Assembly: GCF_002954325.1 (NCBI RefSeq)
Contig: NZ_MQVX01000001.1
Span: 1,129,107 to 1,193,106 of the forward strand
Length of the DNA: 64,000 nucleotides
Source of the DNA: Aureicoccus marinus
GTDB taxonomy: Bacteria; Bacteroidota; Bacteroidia; Flavobacteriales; Flavobacteriaceae
Reading direction: 5' to 3'
Shown here: positions 56,809-64,000 of the stretch, piece by piece
Layout of the letters: each line of letters opens with the position of its first letter
Position numbering within the stretch: the first letter of the stretch is position 1
Notes under the pieces: model-generated
Told to the model about the DNA's origin: nothing
What the model saw: the letters and a program-made list of their open reading frames with translations, nothing else
Database searches by the model: none
Made by a program: the position numbers and the translations under genes

Positions 56809-57597
56809 CTATAAATCTTCGATCCCATCCAGTAATTCAGCCACATCCATCACTTTGATGGCACCTTCCTTCTCTTTGTTTTTAACCCCATCGGTCATCA
56901 TGGTGTTACAGAATGGACAGGCTGCAGCAATGATTTCGGGTTGCGTCTCCAGCGCTTGTTCTGTTCGCTCAATATTGACGTCTTTATTGCCCTTTTCAGG
57001 CTCCTTAAACATTTGAGCTCCACCCGCACCGCAGCATAGCCCGCGAGTCTTGCAGCTTTTCATTTCGACCAACTCCGCATCGAGCTTTTGAATCAGCTCG
57101 CGAGGGGCCTCAAAAATTTTGTTCGCACGCCCCAGATAACAAGGATCATGGAAGGTAATTCGCTTTCCTTTAAATGCACCTCCTTCTATTTTGAGACGGC
57201 CTTCTTCGAGTAGCTGCTTTAAGAAGGTGGTGTGGTGCATGACCTCGTAGTTACCTCCTAATGCCGGGTATTCATTCTTGAGGGTATTAAAACAGTGCGG
57301 ACAAGTGGTCACTACCTTCTTCACCTCATAGGCATTCATGACCTCAATATTGGTCACCGCCTGCATTTGAAACAAGAACTCATTTCCAGCGCGTTTTGCC
57401 GGATCTCCCGTACAGCTTTCTTCTGTACCTAAAACGGCAAACGAAACTTCTGCTTGGGTTAACAAGCGCGCGAAGGCCTTGGTGATCTTTTTTGCGCGGT
57501 CGTCAAAGCTACCGGCGCATCCTACCCAGAATAGCACTTCCGGGGTTTCTCCTGCGGCCATCATATCGGCCATTGTTTTGATCTTCAATTCTTCCAT
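56809..57597 (-). CDS. (Fe-S)-binding protein with CCG domains (HdrB/GlpC/LutA-like)
   Basis: 262 aa, soluble. Two cysteine-rich CCG modules: the first around VTTCPHCFNTLKNEYP and the second around CKTRGLCCGAGGAQMF (~180) with AACPFCNTMM. Such domains hold Fe-S clusters in heterodisulfide-reductase-like electron transfer. Encoded just after the membrane Fe-S protein (14-base gap), with which it probably forms one complex. The substrate is unknown. Confidence 0.88.
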   Translation of the reverse strand: MEELKIKTMADMMAAGETPEVLFWVGCAGSFDDRAKKITKAFARLLTQAEVSFAVLGTEESCTGDPAKRAGNEFLFQMQAVTNIEVMNAYEVKKVVTTCPHCFNTLKNEYPALGGNYEVMHHTTFLKQLLEEGRLKIEGGAFKGKRITFHDPCYLGRANKIFEAPRELIQKLDAELVEMKSCKTRGLCCGAGGAQMFKEPEKGNKDVNIERTEQALETQPEIIAAACPFCNTMMTDGVKNKEKEGAIKVMDVAELLDGIEDL

Positions 57598-57610
57598 TAT
57601 CCCGCTTCAA

Positions 57611-58948
57611 TTAGGATTCATTCGCCCAGTTCAATCGGTCCATTTGGTTAAATGGCCAAGGGGCACCGTTATTTTCTACATTCCCCATCATGACGTTCAA
57701 ATCATTAGGGGCTGCCGATTCTTCCATCACCAAATAACGCCGCATATCCACGATAATGGATAGAGGGTCAATTCCGATTGGACAGGCTTGTGTACAGGCA
57801 TTACAAGTGGTACATGCCCAAAGTTCTTCTCGGGTGATATAGTCGTCCAGTAAATTTTTTCCATCGTCTTTCCACTCCCCCTTGTTGGCATCAAGTACCT
57901 TTCCTACTTCTTCTAGGCGGTCACGGGTATCCATCATAATTTTACGAGGAGAAAGCAATTTTCCGGTCTGATTCGCCGGGCATTCAGAAGTACAACGCCC
58001 GCACTCGGTGCAGGTATAGGCATTCATCAGCTGAACCCAATTCAAATCCTGTACATCTTTGGCGCCAAAAGTTCCAGGATCATCTACGTCTGCTCCGCTA
58101 TCTTCTGCAGGGGCAGCAAAGGGATCAGCACTGGGATCCATCATCATTTTCACCTCTTGGGTAACTGATTCCAAGTTGTTAATCTCTCCTGCTGGCTGCA
58201 GTTTGGCATACCAGGTATTGGGGAAAGCCAAAATGATGTGGAGGTGTTTGGAGTAATACAAGTAATTCAAAAAAGACAGGATACCGATGATGTGTAGCCA
58301 CCAGCAAGCGCGTTCCAAAAGAATTAAGCTCGACTCCGACCAGCCCGCTAAACCTTGCGCAATAAAACTACTGATCGGGAAAGAACCCGCCTCGACATAG
58401 TGTTCTGAACCCATCTGTTGCAGTTGGTAATCCGCCGCATTCATGGTTAAAAATAAGCCCATCAAAACCACTTCAATGTAGAGAATGAGGTTGGCATCAT
58501 TCTTTGGCCAGCCTTTCATCTCCGGTTTGACAAATCGAGCCAGCTTTAGGGAATTTCTTCGAAGCCAAAAGACCACAACCGATACCACAACCAAAAAGGC
58601 CAGAATTTCGAATGATCCAATTAAAAAGTCATAAACTCCGCCCAAGAAGGCAAAAAGACGGTGGGTTCCTAGAATTCCATCCAGTACAATTTCAAGGACT
58701 TCGATATTGATGATGATAAAGCCTAAGTAGACGATGATGTGTAAAAACCCGGCTATAGGTCGCACCACCATCTTGGTTTGGCCCAAGGCAACGAGCCCCA
58801 TCATCTTCCAGCGTTCGCTTTTCTGGTCAGAGCGATCGACCTTCTGGCCTAAAAAGATATTTCGTCTTAATTTGCCGACATTCTTCGCAAAAAGCCCAAT
58901 GGCCCCCGCTAACACCAACACAAAAATCACATTGGGTAAGTACTCCAT
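57611..58948 (-). CDS. Membrane (Fe-S) oxidoreductase, 4Fe-4S dicluster
   Basis: 445 aa. About five membrane helices in the N-terminal half (FVLVLAGAIGLFA at the start, FLHIIVYLGFIIINIEVLEI ~75, FEILAFLVVVSVVVFWL), with spaced histidines that could hold haem as in NarI-like proteins. The C-terminal part has two ferredoxin motifs: CTECGRCTSECP and CTTCNACTQACP. It would pass electrons between the quinone pool and the soluble CCG protein encoded next. Nine bases follow the MlaD-like stop. Confidence 0.88.
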   Translation of the reverse strand: MEYLPNVIFVLVLAGAIGLFAKNVGKLRRNIFLGQKVDRSDQKSERWKMMGLVALGQTKMVVRPIAGFLHIIVYLGFIIINIEVLEIVLDGILGTHRLFAFLGGVYDFLIGSFEILAFLVVVSVVVFWLRRNSLKLARFVKPEMKGWPKNDANLILYIEVVLMGLFLTMNAADYQLQQMGSEHYVEAGSFPISSFIAQGLAGWSESSLILLERACWWLHIIGILSFLNYLYYSKHLHIILAFPNTWYAKLQPAGEINNLESVTQEVKMMMDPSADPFAAPAEDSGADVDDPGTFGAKDVQDLNWVQLMNAYTCTECGRCTSECPANQTGKLLSPRKIMMDTRDRLEEVGKVLDANKGEWKDDGKNLLDDYITREELWACTTCNACTQACPIGIDPLSIIVDMRRYLVMEESAAPNDLNVMMGNVENNGAPWPFNQMDRLNWANES

Positions 58949-58956
58949 AATTTATA

Positions 58957-59907
58957 CTAATTCTTGTTTTCCGCCGGATCGTTTTCAGGCAGGGTATACT
59001 CTTTCTGCTTCTTGCCAAATACCGATACGTTGACATATCGTTTCGGATTCAAACGGAAATCTTGAAGCAAGAGATCAAGTTCCTTCGAGGCATTCGTCAA
59101 GTTGTTGTAGAGCTCCTCATCTTGAGTCAATTTACCGAGCGTTCCGTCCCCTGCATCAATCTTAGCCAGCACACTGTTCAGGTTGTCTACGGTAGACTGA
59201 AATTCCTTCATGGTGTTGGGTAAACCTGCACGGTTCAAGGAATCGGAAAGCTGTTTGAAATTCTCCGTAATTTGATAGAAGTTCTTGACGGAAGAATCCA
59301 ACTCGTTTTGATTACCCTTGACAATATTGTTGATTCCACGAACACTTTCTTTGAACTCCAGGATGGTTTCGTTCAAATTACTGATGCTCATGCGCAGTTC
59401 CTCTCTGCGCTGAATATCCAAAACACGGTTGACATTGGTCAAGAGGCTATCTGCGGAACCCGCCACACCCTGTAATTGGCCTTCGAGTTCGGGCAATTTG
59501 TCCGTCAAACCTTGAACCACTACAGAAGGCAAGGTATCTCCCGAAACCGCGATAGGTTGCCCGTCAAAAACCGTATTGATTTCGACCCATTTACTCCCCA
59601 ACAGGTTGCCATTAATACGGGCTTCACTGTTTTTGGAAAATTCAACCGTAGTGTTCAAGGAAAGGGTTACCAGTAATTTCTTCCCCTGCTTATCCAAAAA
59701 ACGGATATCCTTCACCTTTCCTACATCAATGCTGTTGATGTAGACCTGGGTGCCGTTTTGGAGACCGGCGACGTTGTCGTACACGGCGTAAAAAGTCCGG
59801 GAATTATCGAATATACTGAGGGATTTCAGGTAGCTATAACCGGAAATAAATAATACAATACCAACAATGGCAATTAGTCCAGTTTTGATTTCTCTTGAGA
59901 GCTTCAA
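58957..59907 (-). CDS. MlaD-like MCE-domain protein
   Basis: 316 aa. One N-terminal membrane helix (residues ~10-28, TGLIAIVGIVLFISGYSYL), an MCE domain (~38-115, YAVYDNVAGLQNGTQVYING-type, VGKVKDIRFLD, LLGSKWVEI), then a long helical region (~140-270). MCE proteins carry phospholipids between outer and inner membranes. The neighbouring amidase and lptD also act on the envelope. 61 bases separate it from the amidase gene. Confidence 0.88.
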   Translation of the reverse strand: MKLSREIKTGLIAIVGIVLFISGYSYLKSLSIFDNSRTFYAVYDNVAGLQNGTQVYINSIDVGKVKDIRFLDKQGKKLLVTLSLNTTVEFSKNSEARINGNLLGSKWVEINTVFDGQPIAVSGDTLPSVVVQGLTDKLPELEGQLQGVAGSADSLLTNVNRVLDIQRREELRMSISNLNETILEFKESVRGINNIVKGNQNELDSSVKNFYQITENFKQLSDSLNRAGLPNTMKEFQSTVDNLNSVLAKIDAGDGTLGKLTQDEELYNNLTNASKELDLLLQDFRLNPKRYVNVSVFGKKQKEYTLPENDPAENKN

Positions 59908-59968
59908 CAGGTCCGCTTTAGGGTTTGGATAAAATTAGGAATAATTTAGGAAAGCCCCTGCCCTTCTT

Positions 59969-61195
59969 TCAAGGATAAGCAGAGCGAATGGCGGCCGTTA
60001 GAGGTACCCGTTCTCCGTTTTTGTAAACGACGATATAACAGCCTGAGTATCCTTTAGATGCAGCTTCTTTTTGTAATTCCCGTGCCTCTCGGTAAGAGCT
60101 TACCGACCCGTACATATAGCGATACAAATTCTTGTAGGCCTCCTTGGACATGGTTTTTAAGCCATTAAAATAGGAGGGACTTAAAGGAATAGTCTTAACC
60201 GTTGCCATTAATTGCACCTTGTACACTACCGGAGATTTACCTGCAGAATTGGAATTGAGCTTGGGCTTAGATTCAACCACTTTAGTGACTTCCGGCTTGG
60301 TTTCTTCAACTTTCGTTTTGGTTTCGACTACAGCCTCTTCCTGTGAAGGATCTGGCGTACTGCTGGTCAAAGCACCTATATCATTTGCTGCTGCCGCCTG
60401 GTCCAGGCTCCTTTTGTAGCCGATTACCGCATTGGCGATGGCCCGCCCCATTTGCTCCTGTCCTTTTTTAGAATTCAGGTAGGCTCCTTCTGTCTTGTTG
60501 GTCAAAAAACCTGTTTCGACCAATACGCTCGGCATAAAAGTCTGGTGCAAAACGATAAAGCCCGCCTGCTTCACTTTGCGGTCTTTACGCTTTAGAGAAC
60601 CCGTGAACTGTTTTTGAATCATGGCAGCCACCTGAATACTTTCATCCAGAAATTCCTCCTGCATGATGGTATTGCCAATAAGTGATTCCGGACTGTTGAT
60701 ATCGTAATTGGCGTAACGCTCTTTATAATTGTCCTCCAAATAGATCACCGAATTTTCTTTCTTGGCCACTTCAAAGTTTTTTTGATTTACGTGCAGCCCC
60801 ATGACAAAGGTCCCTGCTCCGTAGGCGTTCGAGGTATGAGAATCACAATGAACAGAGACGAATAAATTGGCATTGGCCTTGTTGGCAATTTCGCCTCGCT
60901 TGTAGAGATCCACAAAGGTATCGTCCTTTCTTGTGTAGATCACTTTAATCCCTGGTTGCTTCTCTAGAAAAGCACCTGTTTTAAGAACAATGCTTAAAGC
61001 GATCTTTTTTTCGAGATATCCGTTCCCTAAGTTACCTGGATCATGCCCTCCATGTCCCGCGTCCAGCACAACGATAAAAGGCTTATTAACAGGCTCTTCC
61101 TTTAATTGTGGAGGTCCTTGCTTGCTTGCCAGAGTCGTCGAACCGCTGAGGAGTAGCGATAAGAAAAGTAGAGATACAAATTTTACAACATGCAT
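59969..61195 (-). CDS. N-acetylmuramoyl-L-alanine amidase
   Basis: 408 aa. Signal peptide (residues 1-23), then an Amidase_3 domain with the zinc ligands: His in LDAGHGGHDPGN (~46), Glu in YLEKKIALS (~62), His in FVSVHCDSHT (~117), and the catalytic Glu in VLVETGFLTN (~240). After a low-complexity linker rich in Glu, Lys and Val (~285-320) comes a C-terminal SPOR-like domain (VYKVQLMATV; YRYMYGSVSSYREARELQ). It cleaves peptidoglycan cross-strand peptides, e.g. during cell separation. Divergent from lptD. Confidence 0.92.
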   Translation of the reverse strand: MHVVKFVSLLFLSLLLSGSTTLASKQGPPQLKEEPVNKPFIVVLDAGHGGHDPGNLGNGYLEKKIALSIVLKTGAFLEKQPGIKVIYTRKDDTFVDLYKRGEIANKANANLFVSVHCDSHTSNAYGAGTFVMGLHVNQKNFEVAKKENSVIYLEDNYKERYANYDINSPESLIGNTIMQEEFLDESIQVAAMIQKQFTGSLKRKDRKVKQAGFIVLHQTFMPSVLVETGFLTNKTEGAYLNSKKGQEQMGRAIANAVIGYKRSLDQAAAANDIGALTSSTPDPSQEEAVVETKTKVEETKPEVTKVVESKPKLNSNSAGKSPVVYKVQLMATVKTIPLSPSYFNGLKTMSKEAYKNLYRYMYGSVSSYREARELQKEAASKGYSGCYIVVYKNGERVPLTAAIRSAYP

Positions 61196-61246
61196 AACTC
61201 AAGGTTTTAGATGAACTTGGGGCGTTAAAAATAGGATAAGGCCTCC

Positions 61247-61275
61247 TTGGCGTACCAAAAATATATGTAAGTTTG
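61247..61275 (+). promoter_or_regulatory. Predicted promoter of lptD
   Basis: TTG (61247-61249) and TAAGTTTG (61268-61275), exact TAnnTTTG, with 18 bases between. Start near 61282, ~41 bases before the TTG start codon. Consensus at both elements; the best promoter in the window. Confidence 0.7.
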
Positions 61276-61322
61276 GATTCCAAAAACCAGGCCAAACCTT
61301 TACAAAAGTAGGATTTATCGCA

Positions 61323-64000
61323 TTGCAGTCAAACCTTCAATTTCGTACACTTTTATTTTTGCTTTTGTTGGTTTGCTGGGGACTTCAAGCCCAGGAGGAC
61401 CGGCCAATCACCTTGCGGACCCCCGTTTTTAGGGACACCATAAAAGGGGCTCTTCTACCTCCTAACATCCTGAATGACAGCGTAAAAAAAGATACTGCAA
61501 CCCAAGAAAAAGCGCCAAGCAACACCATTTTAGACCAGATTCGCTACAGCGCTAAGGACTATGTACGCTTAAGCCAGAAAGACAAAAAAATATACCTCTA
61601 CAACGAGGCCGAAATCTATTACCAAGACACCGAACTCAAAGCGGGAATCATTGTGATGGACTACACCACCAATGAAGTCTACGCTGGCCGAATCAAGGAT
61701 GAAGACGGTAATTACAGCCAATTGCCCTTTTTTAAACAAGGGCAGAACGAGGTGATTCCCGATTCGATTCGCTTTAACTTTGACACCAAACGAGCTATCA
61801 TTTGGAATTCGAGAACAGAACAACAAGCCCAGGTTGGTGCTATTGGAGGCGGAAATGATGCCATGAAAGTCTTGGCTGAAAGAACCAAGAAAGAAAATGA
61901 TTCCGTTTACTTCTTGCGTAATGGACGACTGACCACCTCAAAAGATACCATTGATCCCGATTACTTCATTCGAATCCGAAAGGCCAAGTTCGTTCCCGGG
62001 AAGAAGATCATTGCGGGATTCAGTAATATGTATCTGGTGCAGGTTCCTACCCCAATTGCTTTACCTTTCGCTTATTTCCCATTGACTAATAACCGAACCG
62101 GTGGACTCATCTTCCCCACCTTCACTTCGGATCCTCAGCGAGGGTATGCCATTCAAAATGGGGGGTATTATTTCCCGATTAGTGATTACCTGGATTTCAC
62201 CATCGTTGGGGACTTCTTTACCAACGGTAGTTATGGATTTCGAACGCGGTCGGTTTACAAAAAGAGATACAAATACCAAGGAAGTATCGATTTCAGATTC
62301 GAGAACCTGATCACGAGTCAGCGAGGCTTTGAGGACTACAGTAGACAGACGATTTACAACTTGCAGATTCAGCACAGTCAGGATTCCAAAGCCAACCCAA
62401 ACTCGCGTTTTTCAGCCTCGGTGAACCTCGGTAGTAGTTCGTACTTCCGGAATTCAGCAAACCAGGTGAACTTGGCGCTAACCCAAAACAACAACCTCTC
62501 CTCTTCCATCTCCTATTCCAAGACCTTTCCGGCTTATCCGCGAGTAGACTTGAGTTTGACGGCTACCCACAACCAGAATACCAATACGGAGGTTATCAAT
62601 ATGACCCTGCCAACCCTGCAAATGAATATGGAAAGAATCTTTCCGTTTGCAAAAAGAGACGGGGTTAAAAAAGGAGCCCTCCAAAACATCAACTTCCAGT
62701 ATTCCGCACGAGCAGAAAATCGTATTCAAACCGTAGACTCTCTCTTTCTCACTGGTCGTATGTTCGAAGATTCTCGTGTAGGTGCCAGACACACCATTCC
62801 GATCAACACCAACTTTAAGCTAGCCCAGTACCTCAGTGTTACTGTGGGTGGTACCTACGAAGATGTCTGGACTTTCGAGACCTTTACCAGAGGGCAAAAT
62901 CCAGACAACACCACAAGCAACCAAGAGGTGGTTCTGGATACCGTACGTGGATTCGATCGCTGGAATCGCTACGGCCTTCAAGCGAGTATCGGTACGACCG
63001 TCTATGGAGACTACCGCTTTAAAGAGGGCAAGCGCTTGCAGGCCATTCGGCACGTCATGCGCCCTTCTTTGGGTTGGAATTACACCCCTTCTTTTGAGCA
63101 GTTCTACGACACCTACACAAACTTGGATGGTGAGTTGGAACAATACAGTCGATTTGAAGGAACACTTAATGGAGCTCCTTCCCTTAACCGCTCCAATTCC
63201 GTGTCGTTTAGTTTGAGTAATACCATTGAGGCGAAGATCATGCCCAAGGACAGTTCAGAGACCGAACCCAAAAAGATCTCGCTCCTGAGTAACCTGAACC
63301 TAGCCACCTCCTATAACTTTGAGGCGGACTCCCTCAAATTGGCTCCCCTGAGTTTCAATGGAGGAACAACCCTCTTAAACAATAAACTGTCGATCAACTT
63401 CCAAGGAAGCCTGGACCCCTACGCTATCGATAATAACGGGACTCGGATCAACACCCTCAACATTAAAAACGGAGGAAGTCTATTCCGCCTCACTCGGGCC
63501 AGTGTGAACCTGGGTTACTCCCTAAATAACGAAACATTCAAGAAGAAAAAGAAGGGCGAAAAAGAAGAGGAAGATCCTGATGCCGACCTCAATGACTACC
63601 GAGCAGCCAGTGGAGGACGTAAAGATGATCTCTTTGGATTCGGACTCAACGATAGAGATGCCAATTTCGCTTTTGACAACGAGGGAGAAGATGGAGAGGT
63701 AGACAACCCCATTTACGGGACCACCATCCCCTGGGATTTACGCCTGGCTTTTACCAGTACGTATAGCAATACCAATAGACAAAACGAATTCACGAACAAT
63801 TCATTAATGTTCTCCGGAAACGTGCAACTCTCGCCCCGGTGGAAAGTGCGCGTATCATCAGGTTATGATTTTAAGAATAAAGGCTTTAACTTAACTCAGC
63901 TCGGCTTTACGCGAAACCTGAAAAGTTTTGATTTACGATTTAACTGGGTACCTTTTGGGCGAAACGAGCGCTGGGATTTCTTTATTGGAATAAGCAGCTC
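61323..64000 (+). CDS. lptD: LptD-like LPS-assembly outer-membrane protein (3' end outside window)
   Basis: ~892 codons in the window, open to the edge. TTG start at 61323; no in-frame ATG lies close upstream. Signal peptide (LFLLLLVCWGLQA/Q), then an N-terminal OstA-like periplasmic domain (YSAKDYVRLSQKDKKIYLYN, AEIYYQDTELKAGIIVMDY) and a long C-terminal beta-barrel (from ~240; FPLTNNRTGGLIFPTF is the Bacteroidota LptD signature). LptD inserts LPS in the outer leaflet and is usually essential. Bacteroidota forms carry long acidic loops such as DPDADLNDYRAAS here. Confidence 0.92.
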   Translation, partial: MQSNLQFRTLLFLLLLVCWGLQAQEDRPITLRTPVFRDTIKGALLPPNILNDSVKKDTATQEKAPSNTILDQIRYSAKDYVRLSQKDKKIYLYNEAEIYYQDTELKAGIIVMDYTTNEVYAGRIKDEDGNYSQLPFFKQGQNEVIPDSIRFNFDTKRAIIWNSRTEQQAQVGAIGGGNDAMKVLAERTKKENDSVYFLRNGRLTTSKDTIDPDYFIRIRKAKFVPGKKIIAGFSNMYLVQVPTPIALPFAYFPLTNNRTGGLIFPTFTSDPQRGYAIQNGGYYFPISDYLDFTIVGDFFTNGSYGFRTRSVYKKRYKYQGSIDFRFENLITSQRGFEDYSRQTIYNLQIQHSQDSKANPNSRFSASVNLGSSSYFRNSANQVNLALTQNNNLSSSISYSKTFPAYPRVDLSLTATHNQNTNTEVINMTLPTLQMNMERIFPFAKRDGVKKGALQNINFQYSARAENRIQTVDSLFLTGRMFEDSRVGARHTIPINTNFKLAQYLSVTVGGTYEDVWTFETFTRGQNPDNTTSNQEVVLDTVRGFDRWNRYGLQASIGTTVYGDYRFKEGKRLQAIRHVMRPSLGWNYTPSFEQFYDTYTNLDGELEQYSRFEGTLNGAPSLNRSNSVSFSLSNTIEAKIMPKDSSETEPKKISLLSNLNLATSYNFEADSLKLAPLSFNGGTTLLNNKLSINFQGSLDPYAIDNNGTRINTLNIKNGGSLFRLTRASVNLGYSLNNETFKKKKKGEKEEEDPDADLNDYRAASGGRKDDLFGFGLNDRDANFAFDNEGEDGEVDNPIYGTTIPWDLRLAFTSTYSNTNRQNEFTNNSLMFSGNVQLSPRWKVRVSSGYDFKNKGFNLTQLGFTRNLKSFDLRFNWVPFGRNERWDFFIGISS

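Noticed and set aside
1-64000. CRISPR arrays, tRNA or rRNA genes
   Set aside because: No regularly spaced identical repeats and no cloverleaf or rRNA-like sequence noticed on reading; the only regular repeats are PKD-coding.

Overview
The window comes from a member of the Bacteroidota, most likely a marine flavobacterium. The evidence is family content: BshA (bacillithiol synthesis), a giant secreted PKD/Kelch/malectin protein, a Bacteroidota-type LptD, a MlaD/amidase/Fe-S neighbourhood, and promoters matching TTG-N17-23-TAnnTTTG. Most of it is one large cell-surface polysaccharide (capsule/EPS) locus, about 7.8-50.2 kb, flanked by conserved chromosomal genes.

Layout. (1) 1-7.6 kb, minus: the N-terminal ~2,535 codons of a giant secreted multidomain protein, cut by the window start. 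(2) 7.8-14.1 kb, minus: export and precursor operon: aminotransferase, membrane nucleotide-sugar 4,6-dehydratase, Wza-like lipoprotein, and a Wzc-like co-polymerase/tyrosine kinase split by a frameshift. (3) 14.2-16.8 kb, plus: UDP-glucose dehydrogenase (frameshifted) and a UDP-glucuronate epimerase. (4) 16.8-19.3 kb, minus: MBOAT O-acyltransferase with an SGNH-like partner. (5) 19.5-23.3 kb, plus: gmd (frameshifted), fcl and a Wzx flippase, giving GDP-L-fucose and lipid-linked unit export. (6) 23.3-30.2 kb: a scarred junction with two IS3-family copies (one internally deleted), an orphan 18-bp IS end, a degraded SGNH-hydrolase pseudogene, a gene fragment and the 3' stump of a second wzx; an intact GT4 and an intact beta-propeller gene survive in it. 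(7) 30.2-42.4 kb: second assembly module: glycosyltransferases of several families, acyltransferases, Wzy-like polymerase, SGNH hydrolase, a second beta-propeller protein and the initiating sugar phosphotransferase. (8) 42.3-48.0 kb, minus: HAD hydrolase and ATP-grasp ligase, then cysN-cysD-cysC-DUF2061-cysQ, which make PAPS and recycle PAP. (9) 48.2-50.2 kb: a glycosyltransferase and a sulfotransferase-like protein. (10) 50.6-64 kb: OmpA-like protein, BshA, GH3/serine-hydrolase fusion (frameshifted), two Fe-S proteins, MlaD-like protein, amidase, and the start of lptD.

How it works together (inference): precursors made here would be GDP-L-fucose, UDP-GlcA/UDP-GalA and a 4-amino-4,6-dideoxy sugar. 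A short PglC-like transferase would start the unit, the glycosyltransferases extend it, and MBOAT/SGNH, acyltransferase-3 and left-handed-helix enzymes would acylate it. A dedicated PAPS supply plus the sulfotransferase would sulfate it. Wzx, Wzy, Wzc and Wza would flip, polymerise and export it. The product is predicted to be an acidic, acylated, possibly sulfated polysaccharide.

Two cautions. At least eleven single-base frameshifts hit nine genes, nearly all losses of one base from a homopolymer of 2-8 bases; this pattern fits sequencing or assembly indels better than gene decay. The 23-30 kb segment, by contrast, looks like real IS-associated decay between two related polysaccharide cassettes.
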